Source of the DNA: Micractinium sp. NFX-FRZ
Lineage: Eukaryota > Chlorophyta > Trebouxiophyceae > Chlorellales > Chlorellaceae
Direction of reading: 5' to 3'
Assembly (NCBI GenBank): GCA_029339195.1
Contig: JAPTJF010000004.1
Location: forward strand, 310,001 to 374,000
DNA: 64,000 bases
Shown: positions 40,653-49,372 of the stretch, one piece after another
Position numbering within the stretch: the stretch's first letter is position 1
Layout of the letters: each line of letters opens with the position of its first letter
Notes under the pieces: model-generated
The model's input: the letters and a program-made list of their open reading frames with translations, nothing else
Databases searched by the model: none
Told to the model about the DNA's origin: nothing
Program-made: the position numbers and the translations under genes

Positions 40653-43600
40653 ATGTCTCAACCTGCACAAGGGCTCAGCGTCGGCGTGGACGCCATATTG
40701 AGCAATGTCACTATGCCAGTGAACAAAACCAAGGTGCCTTGGCGTGCGCCGGCTGCAAGTTGTGCTCATCGATTGCCATTGGGAACGCGTGCAGGCGAAA
40801 CACCTTGCATGCGGCTGGCGCTGAGCCTGAGCAGCTTGGCAGCAGCACGGACGGCGCTGCAGCCGCACGGTAGAGGCCGGCGGCCAGCACTTTGCAATAG
40901 GCTTTGCGCGGTGGGCAGTCTGGCAGCGGGACGGCAGCCATCACCGCGGCCGGCGGGCGGGCTGCTTGCCGCCGCCCTGGCCCGCGTTGACCTGCCAGCT
41001 CTGCGTGCCTGCTGCCCCTGCAGGTCATCTGCACGCTGGGACCGGTGTCCCGCGAGTGAGTGCCACCTACAGTGGGTGACAGCAGCTGTTGGGAGGCGCG
41101 CGCTGTTGATACCGCCCGTCGCGCCGTGCACGGGCATTCTGTCGTGACGCTGTGCCGCCGCCCATTTGCCCAGCACCCACCAAGCCGCCCGCCGCGCTTC
41201 CTCGCCCCCCTTGTGTGCAGTGTCCCCACTCTGTGCGAGATGCTGCGCAGCGGCATGAACATTGCCCGCTTCAACTTCTCCCATGGCTCTCATGAGTACC
41301 ACCAGGTGTGCGGCAGTGACGGGGGGAAGGGGCGATAGGATGGGGTGAAGATGAGGGGGCGGCATGGGGCCGGATGGGGGGGCCACAATGTGCATGGCGT
41401 GGTGTGCTGTGTGTTTGTGTCGCGCAGTGCGTATGGTGCATGTGTTGCACGGTGCGGGGCATGCCGATTACCGTCAGGCGCGGTGGCAGAGGCGGTTGGA
41501 GGGGGGCGCCGGTGGAGTTCTTGTGCTGCGCAGTGCAGGGCGTGGCAGCATGGTGCAGGGGCAGGGCTGGCCAGTCGCACGGGACAGCAGCATGCTACGA
41601 CGCACAGGTCCTTATTCAGGTGGCACCTGGGTGCACCATGCCAGCAGGCTGCATTGCCCCTGCGCCTGCTCACACTGTCTGCCTGCCCCTGCCTGCTCCC
41701 CCCTGTGCTTTGCTGTCACTAGGGGACGCTGAACAACCTGCGCCTGGCGATGCGCGAGACCCGCATCATGTGCGCCGTCATGCTCGACACCAAGGTGGGA
41801 CAATGGGCGGGCTGGGCTGGGCTCGGTGGGGGTGGGCGTGGGCGTGGGCGTGGGTGCTCCCTTTTTTTGCACCCCTCTCTCATCAGCCCTTGCACGCTTC
41901 CGTGCACGTCTTCGTCGACCCCTCACTTGCTCCCTCTTTCCTTTCAACCTCCCCGCTCGCCTTGCTTGGGGCCACATAATGTGCACGGGGTTGCTGGAGG
42001 AATGAGCAGCCAGCGATGTGCCCCCATCTCCCGCCCTCTTCTGCCACTCATCCCCTCTCCTCCGGCTTCCCACCCTGTGTTGGCCCCGACCTCCCCCTCG
42101 TCCCCGGAGCCCGAGATCCGCACTGCCCATCATTCATCCATCCCTTGCTTGTTCCTCCCTCTTTGCTGCCCCCCGTCCCCAGGGCCCGAGATCCGCACTG
42201 CTCATCATTCATCCATCCCTGGCTTGTTCCTCCCTCTTTGCTGCCCCCTGCTCCCAGGGCCCCGAGATCCGCACTGCCCATCATTCAACCATCCCTTGCT
42301 TGTTCCTCCCTCCTTGCTGCCCCCTGCTCCCAGGGCCCCGAGATCCGCACGGGATTCCTGGAGAATGAGCAGCCTGTTGTGCTGGAGGCTGGCCACGAGC
42401 TGACCATCACCACGGACTACACCACCAAGGGGAACAAGGACCTCATCGCCATGTCGTACGCCAAGCTGGCGCAGGTGGGGGCGCTGAGCTGGCGGGGCAC
42501 ACATGTTGCATGGTGCGTGTGCATGCATGAAGAAGGGCAGCCCCATCCTGGTTGCCGACGGCTCCATTCCCCCGAGCTTACTTGGATGATGTGCTGTACT
42601 CTGGTGTATTTTCCATGTGTGTGTTGCAGGACGTGAAGAAGGGCAGCACCATCCTGGTGGCCGACGGCTCCATCTCGCTGGAGGTGCTGGAGACGCACCC
42701 CGAGCAGGGCACCGTGCGCGTGCGCTGCCTCAACACCGCCACCCTGGGGTGAGCCGGCGGGCCGCCGACCATACGCGGGGCGTACATGGAAGCAGCATGC
42801 AGAGTGCGCAATGTGTTGCAGCCGCAGCAACAGCTGCACCTGGTGCACCGCCGGGTGTGCCTGCATGCGTCGTGCGGGCCGCCTGCCCTGCCTGCCGGTC
42901 CCGCTCTACACACACGCTCCGTACCTTCAAACCTGGCCTCAAGCAAGCAATCTGCCATGCTGCCCCTCCCCGCCCGTGCCGCAGGGAGCGCAAGAATGTG
43001 AACCTGCCGGGCGTGATTGTGGACCTGCCCACCCTGACCGAGAAGGACATTGATGATCTGGTCAACTGGGTGAGCGGGGGGCAGGCGGGTTGTGTGTGTG
43101 GGGAAGGGTAGGTAGGGGCCCCTTTGGGTGGCAGGAGGCACTGACCACCTGGTCAACTGGGTGAGCGGGGGCAGGCGGGTGTGTGAGGGTAGGTGGGGCC
43201 CCATTTGGGTGGCATGAGGCACTGACCACCTGGTCAACTGGGTGAGGGGGACAGGCGGGTGTGTGGGACCTCCTGCCTCTCCCTCCTGCTCACCGCACAC
43301 ACATTGCTGCTGTTCTGCCACCCGCCTCGCTCACACGCTCTGCTCTCGCGACCCCTGCTGTGCAGGGCGTGCCCAACGAGATTGACCTCATCGCCGCCTC
43401 GTTTGTGCGCAAGGGCATCGACCTCGACTACATCCGCCAGGTGTGTGCTGGCGGGAGGCGAGGGGCCCCGTGTAGGTCGGGGCTTGTGAGGAGTGGAGGG
43501 GACGCCCAGACTGCGCGTGTTGTGTTGTGTTGCGTGTGCTCCCAATGCTGCCGCATCTCCATGCCCTCACCGTTGCCACTCCATTCCTCTCTCCTTTCCT

Positions 43601-46600
43601 CTCCACCACCAGTGCCGCCGCATCTCACCTTGACACCCCGCTCCCCCCACCCCCTCCACCCCCAGGTGCTGGGCCCCAAGGGCCAGTACATCAAGATCAT
43701 CAGCAAGGTGGAGAACCACGAGGGGGTGTCCAACTTTGACGAGATCCTGGCCAAGTCGGGTGAGCCCCTGATTCAGCTGGTTCTCTCAGATGCATTTTTT
43801 TCTTTGAAGTGGGTGTTTTCATTTGACGAGATCCTGGCCAAGTCGGGTGAGCCCCACAACAACCTGTGCACTGATGACACTGTAGCTGTATCCAGCCAAC
43901 CTGTGCACTGATGAATGGCTGTATCCAGCCAACCTGTGCACTGATGAATGGCTGTATCCAGTGCTTGAAGTGGTGGTCAAGCGTGGGCAACAGTGTGATG
44001 TCACGTGTGTGTGTTTCAGTTCGCCAAGATCCTCACCGCATCGGGTGGGCAAAGGGAGGAGGAGGAGCAGTGGCACAGCCGGGCGGGCGTGGAGCTGTGC
44101 CCCCAAGTCCAGTGAGCAGGCAGACGCTGAGCTGCCTGCCTGCTCGGCATGCTCATTGGCCAACCCAACACACCCCGCGCTTACCTGCCTGCTCCCACGC
44201 CGCCCACCCGCCCACCCACCCGCCCGCTGCCCCCCTGCAGACTCCATCATGGTTGCCCGCGGTGACCTGGGCATGGAGATCCCCACGGAGAAGATCTTCC
44301 TGGCGCAGGTGCGGTGGCAGGAGGGGGATTTGTAGCGTCTGATTGCTTGGCGACGTGGGTGTGATTGGGGTGGGCATGGGGATCGCCACAGAGCAACATC
44401 TTCCTGGCGCAGTAGTGGGGGAAGGGCGGATTCATAGTGCTTGGCTTGTACTGTTGTGTGTGAGAGGGTTGGCTGGTGACCCCCAGATCTTCCTGGCGCA
44501 GGTGCGATATTGCACCGGAAGTTGGTTTGTGAGATTGCTTGTTGCTGTGCGTGCGTCGCCCTCACTCCTCCTCCCCCCTGCCCGCCGGCTCCCCACCTTC
44601 CCTTTCCCGCAGAAGCTGATGATCCAGAAGTGCAACCTGGCCGGCAAGCCCGTCATCACCGCCACCCAGGTGTGGGTCTTCGTTGATCGTTGAATGAGCA
44701 GCCAGCCGTGCAGGCCTACTGGGGTGGCATGGGTGGGTGTGCAGGGGGCGGGGCAAGCCTGCCATTACTGCCAGGCAGGCAGGCAGGCGGTCAGGGCTGG
44801 TGGAGTGTGCGCTTTGTGCACACCGCTCGATGGGGGCTGGGGGCCCGCATCCCAGGCATGCGTGCTGAACGCGCTGATGAAGGGCCCGCCCCGCACCCCC
44901 TCTTGAATAGTCATCAGATGCTCAAGAGTCACTGACAGGAGGCCTCCCAACCCTTCTGCCCGCGCGCCCCCTCTCTTCTCACCCCGCAGATGCTCGAGTC
45001 GATGACCAAGAGCCCTCGCCCCACGCGCGCCGAGGCCACCGACGTCGCCAACGCCGTGCTCGACGGCACCGACTGCGTCATGCTCTCGGGCGAGACGGCG
45101 GCGGGGGCCTACCCCATCCAGGCCGTGCAGGTGCGCAGTGCTGGGGCAGTGGGGCAGCGGGCGGTGCACTGGGGCAGCCAGCTGTGGTGTGAGGGGATCC
45201 TCAAGCCTGCGGGGGCTTACCCCATCCAGGCGGCGCAGGTGTGCAGTGCTGGGGCAGCGGGCGGCGCAGTGGGGAGCATTCTTGCAGGGGCGCAGGAGGG
45301 GAGCGTGCGCAGGCAGAGGGTCCCAGGCTTACTTACATCCCATGCAAATGTACTGAACACTCCCACCCCTCTCCCCACTCCCTCATCCCACGCAGGTGAT
45401 GGCCAAGATCTGCCGTGAGGCGGAGGCGTCCATCGACTACTACTCCCTGTTCAAGGCCATCATGAAGCGCACCCCCCTGCCCATGACCCCGCTGGAGTCG
45501 CTGGCCTCCTCCGCCGTGCGCACCGCGCACAAGGTGCAGGCCAGCCTGGTGGTGGTGCTCACACGCGGCGGCGCCACCGCGCGGCTGGTCGCCAAGTACC
45601 GCCCCACCGGTGAGCGGCGTGCCTGGGCTGCTGGAGTGACGTTTCCGGGGGCCATGGGGGTGTGGGGCGGGAGGAGAGGAGAGGTGGGTGGGTGCAGGGG
45701 CGGTACTTGGCGACCAGCCGTGCCGCCCCACCGGTGAGAAGCCCAGTGCAGGGGAGGGAGAGGTGGGTAGGGCAGGGGCCAGAGGTGGGGTGGGCGCAGA
45801 TGGGCCCAGCTCGCCTCTCCCTCCCTCCCACTAGCGCCTCCCTGTGCCTCCCTCTCTTCCGTCCCGCTCCCCGCCCTCTCGCCACCGGTAAACCGCCCTC
45901 CTCGCCACCTCGTCTCACCTCTCCTGCCCTCCACCTTCGCCCCCCCCACCCCCACCACATGGTGCAGTGCCCATCCTGACGGTCGTGGTCCCCGTGCTCA
46001 CCACCGACAACCTGACGTGGCAGTGCTCCTCCGAGGCCCCCGCGCGGCAGTGCCTCTCCTCACGCGGCCTCGTCCCAATCCTGGCAGAGGGCTCCGCACG
46101 GTGCGTGGGCTGGCCTGGGCTGGGCCTGGCCTGAGCTGGGCTGGGCTGGCGTGAGTTGGGCTGAGTTGGGCTGGGCTGATTTGGGCAGTGCACAGCAACC
46201 CCACCATCCAGACCTTGCACCATCATCCTTGTCCCCGCAACCCACCCACCCACCCACCCACCTGCACCCACATCTCCCCTCCCCCCCCCGGCATCCTTGC
46301 CCCCCTGCAGTGCCAGCGCCAGCGACACGGCCGGCGAGATCCTGCAGGCCCCTCCCTTCACACTCTTGCTCACAACTTCCTCTGTCCCTGTGCTGCCCCG
46401 TGTGCCCCCCTGCAGCGCCAGCGACAGCGACACCACCGACGAAATCCTGCAGGCCGCCCTGGAGCACGCCAAGGACATGAAGCTGTGCCGCCCGGGGGAC
46501 TGCGTCGTGGCGCTGCACCGCATCGGAAACGCGTCCGGTGAGGCTCGGGAGCGGTGTGGGGTGGGGTGGAGGGGGTGCACACTGGGGTGCATGTGGGGTG

Positions 46601-47315
46601 TTGCGTACTGGGTGCTGCACCGCATCGAAAACTCTGTCGGTGAGCACAGAGGGTCGCTGGGGGCATGCCAGCGGTCGAAGCGACGGTGCTGGCTGTGCCG
46701 CGGGTGGCAGCTGCTGTGGCAGCAGCAGTGTCACGTGCAATGACCGGTAGAGGTGATGGCACACGGCAGAGGAGGCTCTGGCTGGACAGCCTGCCCATGC
46801 TGGGCTCCGCGCCTGCTCCCGCCCGCCGGCACCTCCCCACCTCCCTCCCGTGCCTCCCCACCTTCTCTCACTCCCCTGCTCTTTCTGCCACCTCACCCCA
46901 CCCCACCCCTACCTGCAGTCATCAAGCTGGTCGACATGTGAGTTTGATTCACGAAAATTGCTTGGCGTGCTGGCAGACGGGCTGGGCGGGGTAGGGAGGC
47001 AAGCTGTGCGTAATGGACTAGTCAGGGCGGCGGCAGCAACGGCGGCAGTGGCAGCAGGTGCAGGCAGTGTCACCGGCGCCAGTGGCAGCAGCGACCCTGG
47101 CAAACGTACAGTGCTTCCTCTGTTGAGTCGTGGTCCAGTGAGGCTTGGGGTGGCTGCTGGGCTGGGCCCATGCTGCACAGGGCAGGCCTGTTGGGGGCCG
47201 CCGCTTCAACGGCGCGTGCCGGCACCTCCCCAGCTGCCTGCGCCTTCACAACTCACCCACCCCTGCCGCCTGCCTGTGCTTCCCACTTCCCTCCCGTGCC
47301 CTCTGCAGCAAGTAA
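40653..47315 (+). CDS. Pyruvate kinase, cytosolic type
   Basis: Converts phosphoenolpyruvate and ADP to pyruvate and ATP. Sixteen exons join in frame: 40653-40733, 41024-41055, 41221-41305, 41723-41794, 42334-42474, 42630-42748, 42985-43069, 43366-43440, 43666-43759, 44241-44308, 44613-44669, 44990-45130, 45396-45609, 45968-46100, 46416-46537, and 46919 onward. Motifs: [61 protein letters not shown] (active-site region), [27 protein letters not shown] and [11 protein letters not shown]. There is no transit peptide. The end is ambiguous. Reading on gives VIKLVDM and a stop at 46939-46941 (513 residues). A strong GTGAGT donor at 46938 joined to an acceptor at 47308 gives VIKLVDIK and a stop at 47313-47315 (514 residues), which I prefer. 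Ten of fifteen internal introns carry copies of adjacent exon edges (separate entries). Confidence 0.93.
42108..42352 (+). repeat. Array of four exon-5 acceptor edges, pyruvate kinase intron 4
   Basis: The acceptor and exon start gcccgagatccgcac occurs at about 42108, 42183, 42258 and 42334, with a spacing of 75-76 bases. Only the last reads into coding sequence (acgggattcctggag). Each earlier one is followed by tgcccatcattcatccatcc or a near copy. The last two decoys keep an intact cccag acceptor. Confidence 0.95.
42526..42675 (+). repeat. Copy of the exon 6 start in pyruvate kinase intron 5
   Basis: Intron bases 42526-42569 (catgaagaagggcagcccca tcctggttgccgacggctcc) repeat the exon 6 start at 42630 onward (cgtgaagaagggcagcacca tcctggtggccgacggctcc). 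The offset is about 104-107 bases. Confidence 0.9.
43058..43260 (+). repeat. Three copies of the exon 7 donor edge, pyruvate kinase intron 7
   Basis: The sequence ctggtcaactgg followed by gtgag occurs with its GT at 43070 (real donor), 43161 and 43242, each with the following caggcgggtgtgtg tract. The spacing is 91 and 81 bases. Confidence 0.95.
43733..44047 (+). repeat. Duplicated exon 9 donor edge plus 33-base repeat, pyruvate kinase intron 9
   Basis: The exon 9 end ttgacgagatcctggccaag tcgg with donor gtgagcccc occurs at 43735-43759 and again at 43823-43846, 87 bases later. A weaker third copy lies near 44020-44047 (ttcgccaagatcctcaccgc atcgggtggg). In between, a 33-base unit (ccaacctgtgcactgatgaa...) is repeated about three times at 43858-43961. 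Confidence 0.92.
44269..44508 (+). repeat. Three copies of the exon 10 donor edge, pyruvate kinase intron 10
   Basis: The exon 10 end ttcctggcgcag occurs at 44308 (real donor gtgcgg), at 44412 (followed by tagtgg, so the donor is lost) and at 44501 (followed by gtgcga, donor kept). The second copy spans about 40 bases of exon (gggcatggggatcgccacag). Confidence 0.93.
44915..45010 (+). repeat. Copy of the exon 12 acceptor edge, pyruvate kinase intron 11
   Basis: Intron bases 44915-44937 (cagatgctcaagagtcactg) are a decayed copy of the real junction at 44987-45008 (cagatgctcgagtcgatgac). The offset is about 72 bases. Confidence 0.8.
45101..45290 (+). repeat. Duplicated exon 12 donor edge, pyruvate kinase intron 12
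   Basis: The exon 12 end gcgggggcctaccccatcca ggccgtgcag with donor at 45131 recurs at 45209-45238 with donor at 45239. The following gtgcagtgctggggcagcgg tract is also copied. The offset is 108 bases and the frame between is open. Confidence 0.95.
45582..45740. repeat. Inverted copy of the exon 13 end, pyruvate kinase intron 13
   Basis: Exon bases 45582-45605 (cggctggtcgccaagtaccg cccc) occur as their reverse complement at about 45697-45720. They are followed at once by a direct copy of the junction (gccgccccaccg then gtgaga). This is the only inverted case found. Confidence 0.9.
46311..46455 (+). repeat. Copy of the exon 15 acceptor edge, pyruvate kinase intron 14
   Basis: The sequence ccctgcag then tgccagcgccagcgacacgg ccggcgagatcctgcaggcc at 46311-46350 copies the exon 15 start at 46416 onward (cgccagcgacagcgacacca ccgacgaaatcctgcaggcc). 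The offset is 105 bases and the frame stays open across it. Confidence 0.93.
46512..46645 (+). repeat. Duplicated exon 15 donor edge, pyruvate kinase intron 15
   Basis: The exon 15 end gctgcaccgcatcggaaacg cgtccg with donor at 46538 recurs at 46613-46639 (gctgcaccgcatcgaaaact ctgtcg) with donor at 46640. The offset is 102 bases and the frame between is open. Confidence 0.93.
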
Positions 47316-48247
47316 GCTAGCAGAGCACCAGTATGGTAGCCCACGTGCCGTGCTTGGACGCCAGCTAGCGTGCGCCCGGCACAGGCGGTGCTGTCTCCGC
47401 TCGTTCTGCCTGGCGGCACTCGCACCCGCCGCCCCCTCCCTCTGTGTCCCTGTTCTCCCTTTTGCTGCTCCCCTCTCCCACCTGCGCTCTGAAACCCGCC
47501 TACCTGCACACACCTCCACTCAAACATAGGCAGGGCTGGCTGGCCTGTCTCGCCCCGCCAAGCAGCGTGTGTGCTCTTGGCCCGGCGCCATTTCATTCCC
47601 TGCGAATGCCTCCCCTCCCTACCCCCGCGCCCACCCACACCACACACAGTGTATGCCATTCTTGTTTTGAGCACTGATGGAGGAGAGGCCCGCCCGCCCT
47701 GACGGCTTGCGGCGGGCTCATGCCTCCCCAGCGCCGTCCTCCTGTGTGCATGCGTGCCCGGGTGCCGTGCTCTTGGGTGTGCATGGGCCTGCTGCCGGGC
47801 CCTCTTGCTCCCCATCTATATGCTTCCCCCTCCCCTGTGCCTCCCGCCCCCTGCGGGCCTCCCTCTTTTGCTCCCAGTGTGGCCACCGCTCCCCTTCCCC
47901 CTCGTCTTGCTCTTCCCTGCCGCTGCTCGCATTGGCACCCCCCCTCCCATTTTTTGCCACCCCGCCCGGCCCCCGCTGATGCCCTCCCTCTGCTTGTGAC
48001 CATGCCCCCTTTTTGCTGCAACCTGTAAGTCTCTGCAGTCGAACGGCTCAACAGGGCGTGCCAGTGGGGGCATGCAGGTGGGAGTTCGGCTGGACGAGGG
48101 TGACGGTGCATGCAGGGAGGACGGCCAAGTCGGAAGGGAAGCAGGGACACAAAGCAACCAAGCCCCAACCAAGGCTGTGGGCCGCACAGCACACAGGTCA
48201 TGGTGGCGCCGAGCACCAGTCAAGCAAAGGGTGGACTTCAATCAGAA
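47316..48247. other. Pyruvate kinase 3' region and 3' flank of ankyrin copy 3
   Basis: Pyrimidine-rich sequence with no supported gene. TGTAA at 48024-48028 could end the pyruvate kinase transcript, only 220 bases from the stop of the opposing ankyrin gene. The stretch 47978-48022 is repeated on the far side of that gene. Confidence 0.45.
48024..48028 (+). terminator. Putative TGTAA polyadenylation signal of pyruvate kinase
   Basis: TGTAA about 710 bases after the preferred stop. Position-based. Confidence 0.35.
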
Positions 48248-49372
48248 TCAGCCCATGGCCAGGCACAGCACCTGCTGCACCACCGGCACAGGCAGGTCAC
48301 ATTTCAGCCGCCGCTGGGCACGAGCCAGGCACAGGGCAGCGGTGCGCAGGCGCTGCACATCCTCAGCCGGCAGGTGCGCCACCAGCTGGCGGGCCTGGTC
48401 AGGCGAGCGGGCCAGCGCTGCGGGCAGCGCGCGGGCCAGGCCGGGGCAGGGCGTCGGCACCAGCGCCCACTCCTGGGGCGTGAGCGGCGGGCGCACGATG
48501 ACGAAGTCGGCAAACAACGGCAGCGCCGGCGGGCCTGCCTGTGCCAGGGCTGTCAGCACGCGCGCTGCTGGGCCGAAGGGAAGCAGGCAGCGGGCGGTTG
48601 GTGCGCGGTCCTGCTCGAGGGCTAGCTGCAGTGGCGTCCGGCCCTGCAGATCGCAGCAATCTGCTGCCGCTGGCACAGCTGCCAGCAGGGCCTCTGCTGC
48701 AGCTGAGTGGCCTCTGTGGGCTGCCCAGTGGAGGGGCGTCCTCTCAACGCTGTCCCCAGCCGTCGCTGCGGCAGGTGCCGCCGTCACCAGCACACGTGCG
48801 ACAGCTGCGTGGCCCCTCAGTGCTGCCCAGTGCAGCGGCATCTGGCCCTCATGGGTTGGTGATGTTGCCAGTGCCGGTGCTGCCGCCCACAACACCTGCG
48901 CAACCTCAGTGCGCCCCATCATAGCTGCATAGTGGAGAGCTGTCCCTTCCTCCCCGGCAACTGTGGCCGAGGCTGGAGCTGCTGCAAGGATAGCCGCTGC
49001 CACAGCAGCATGCCCGCGCACAGCAGCCATGTGCAGTGGTGTTGCATTGTTGCGGTTCACAGCCAGTGCCGTGGCTGGTGCTGCTGCCAGCAGGAGCTCA
49101 GCAGCCGCAGCTTGGCCCATGCAGGCTGCCAGGTGGAGAGGCGTGTCACCCTCAGGGCTTGTAGCCATCACTGTGGCCGGAGCTGCTGCCAGAAGGAGGC
49201 CAACGGCAGCAGCGTGCCCGTGGGCGGCTGTCGCGTGCAAAGCCGTCAACCCCTCGTTCGTCGCGGCTGCCAGCTCCGGGGCAGCAAGTAGCGCCGCCTG
49301 CAGCTCAGCCACCCTGCCACCCACTGCTGCCCAGTGGGCATCTGTCCAGCCATGGTTGTTTTCAGACGTCAT
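48248..49372 (-). CDS. Ankyrin-repeat protein, copy 3 (dispersed, inverted)
   Basis: An intronless frame of 374 residues starting MTSENNHGWTDAHWAAVGGR. About seven to eight ankyrin units can be read: HGWTDAHWAAVGG, EGLTALHATAAHGHAAAV, GDTPLHLAACMGQAAAA, NATPLHMAAVRGHAAVA, GTALHYAAMMGRTEVA, GQMPLHWAALRGHAAVA, RTPLHWAAHRGHSAAA and GRTPLQLALEQDR. The C-terminal domain (CLLPFGPAARVLTALAQAGP ... LVAHLPAEDVQRLRTAALCL) is clearly that of copies 1 and 2, and the 3' flank (gaagtccacccttt) is also shared. Copy 3 is about 20 kb away on the other strand and longer. The frame continues upstream to 49690 without domain features, so I start at 49372. Function unknown. Confidence 0.75.
   Translation of the reverse strand: MTSENNHGWTDAHWAAVGGRVAELQAALLAAPELAAATNEGLTALHATAAHGHAAAVGLLLAAAPATVMATSPEGDTPLHLAACMGQAAAAELLLAAAPATALAVNRNNATPLHMAAVRGHAAVAAAILAAAPASATVAGEEGTALHYAAMMGRTEVAQVLWAAAPALATSPTHEGQMPLHWAALRGHAAVARVLVTAAPAAATAGDSVERTPLHWAAHRGHSAAAEALLAAVPAAADCCDLQGRTPLQLALEQDRAPTARCLLPFGPAARVLTALAQAGPPALPLFADFVIVRPPLTPQEWALVPTPCPGLARALPAALARSPDQARQLVAHLPAEDVQRLRTAALCLARAQRRLKCDLPVPVVQQVLCLAMG

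Noticed and set aside
46311..46350. Mutually exclusive cassette exon in pyruvate kinase intron 14
   Set aside because: The copy has an acceptor but no donor after it, so it cannot be a cassette. It can only extend exon 15 upstream.
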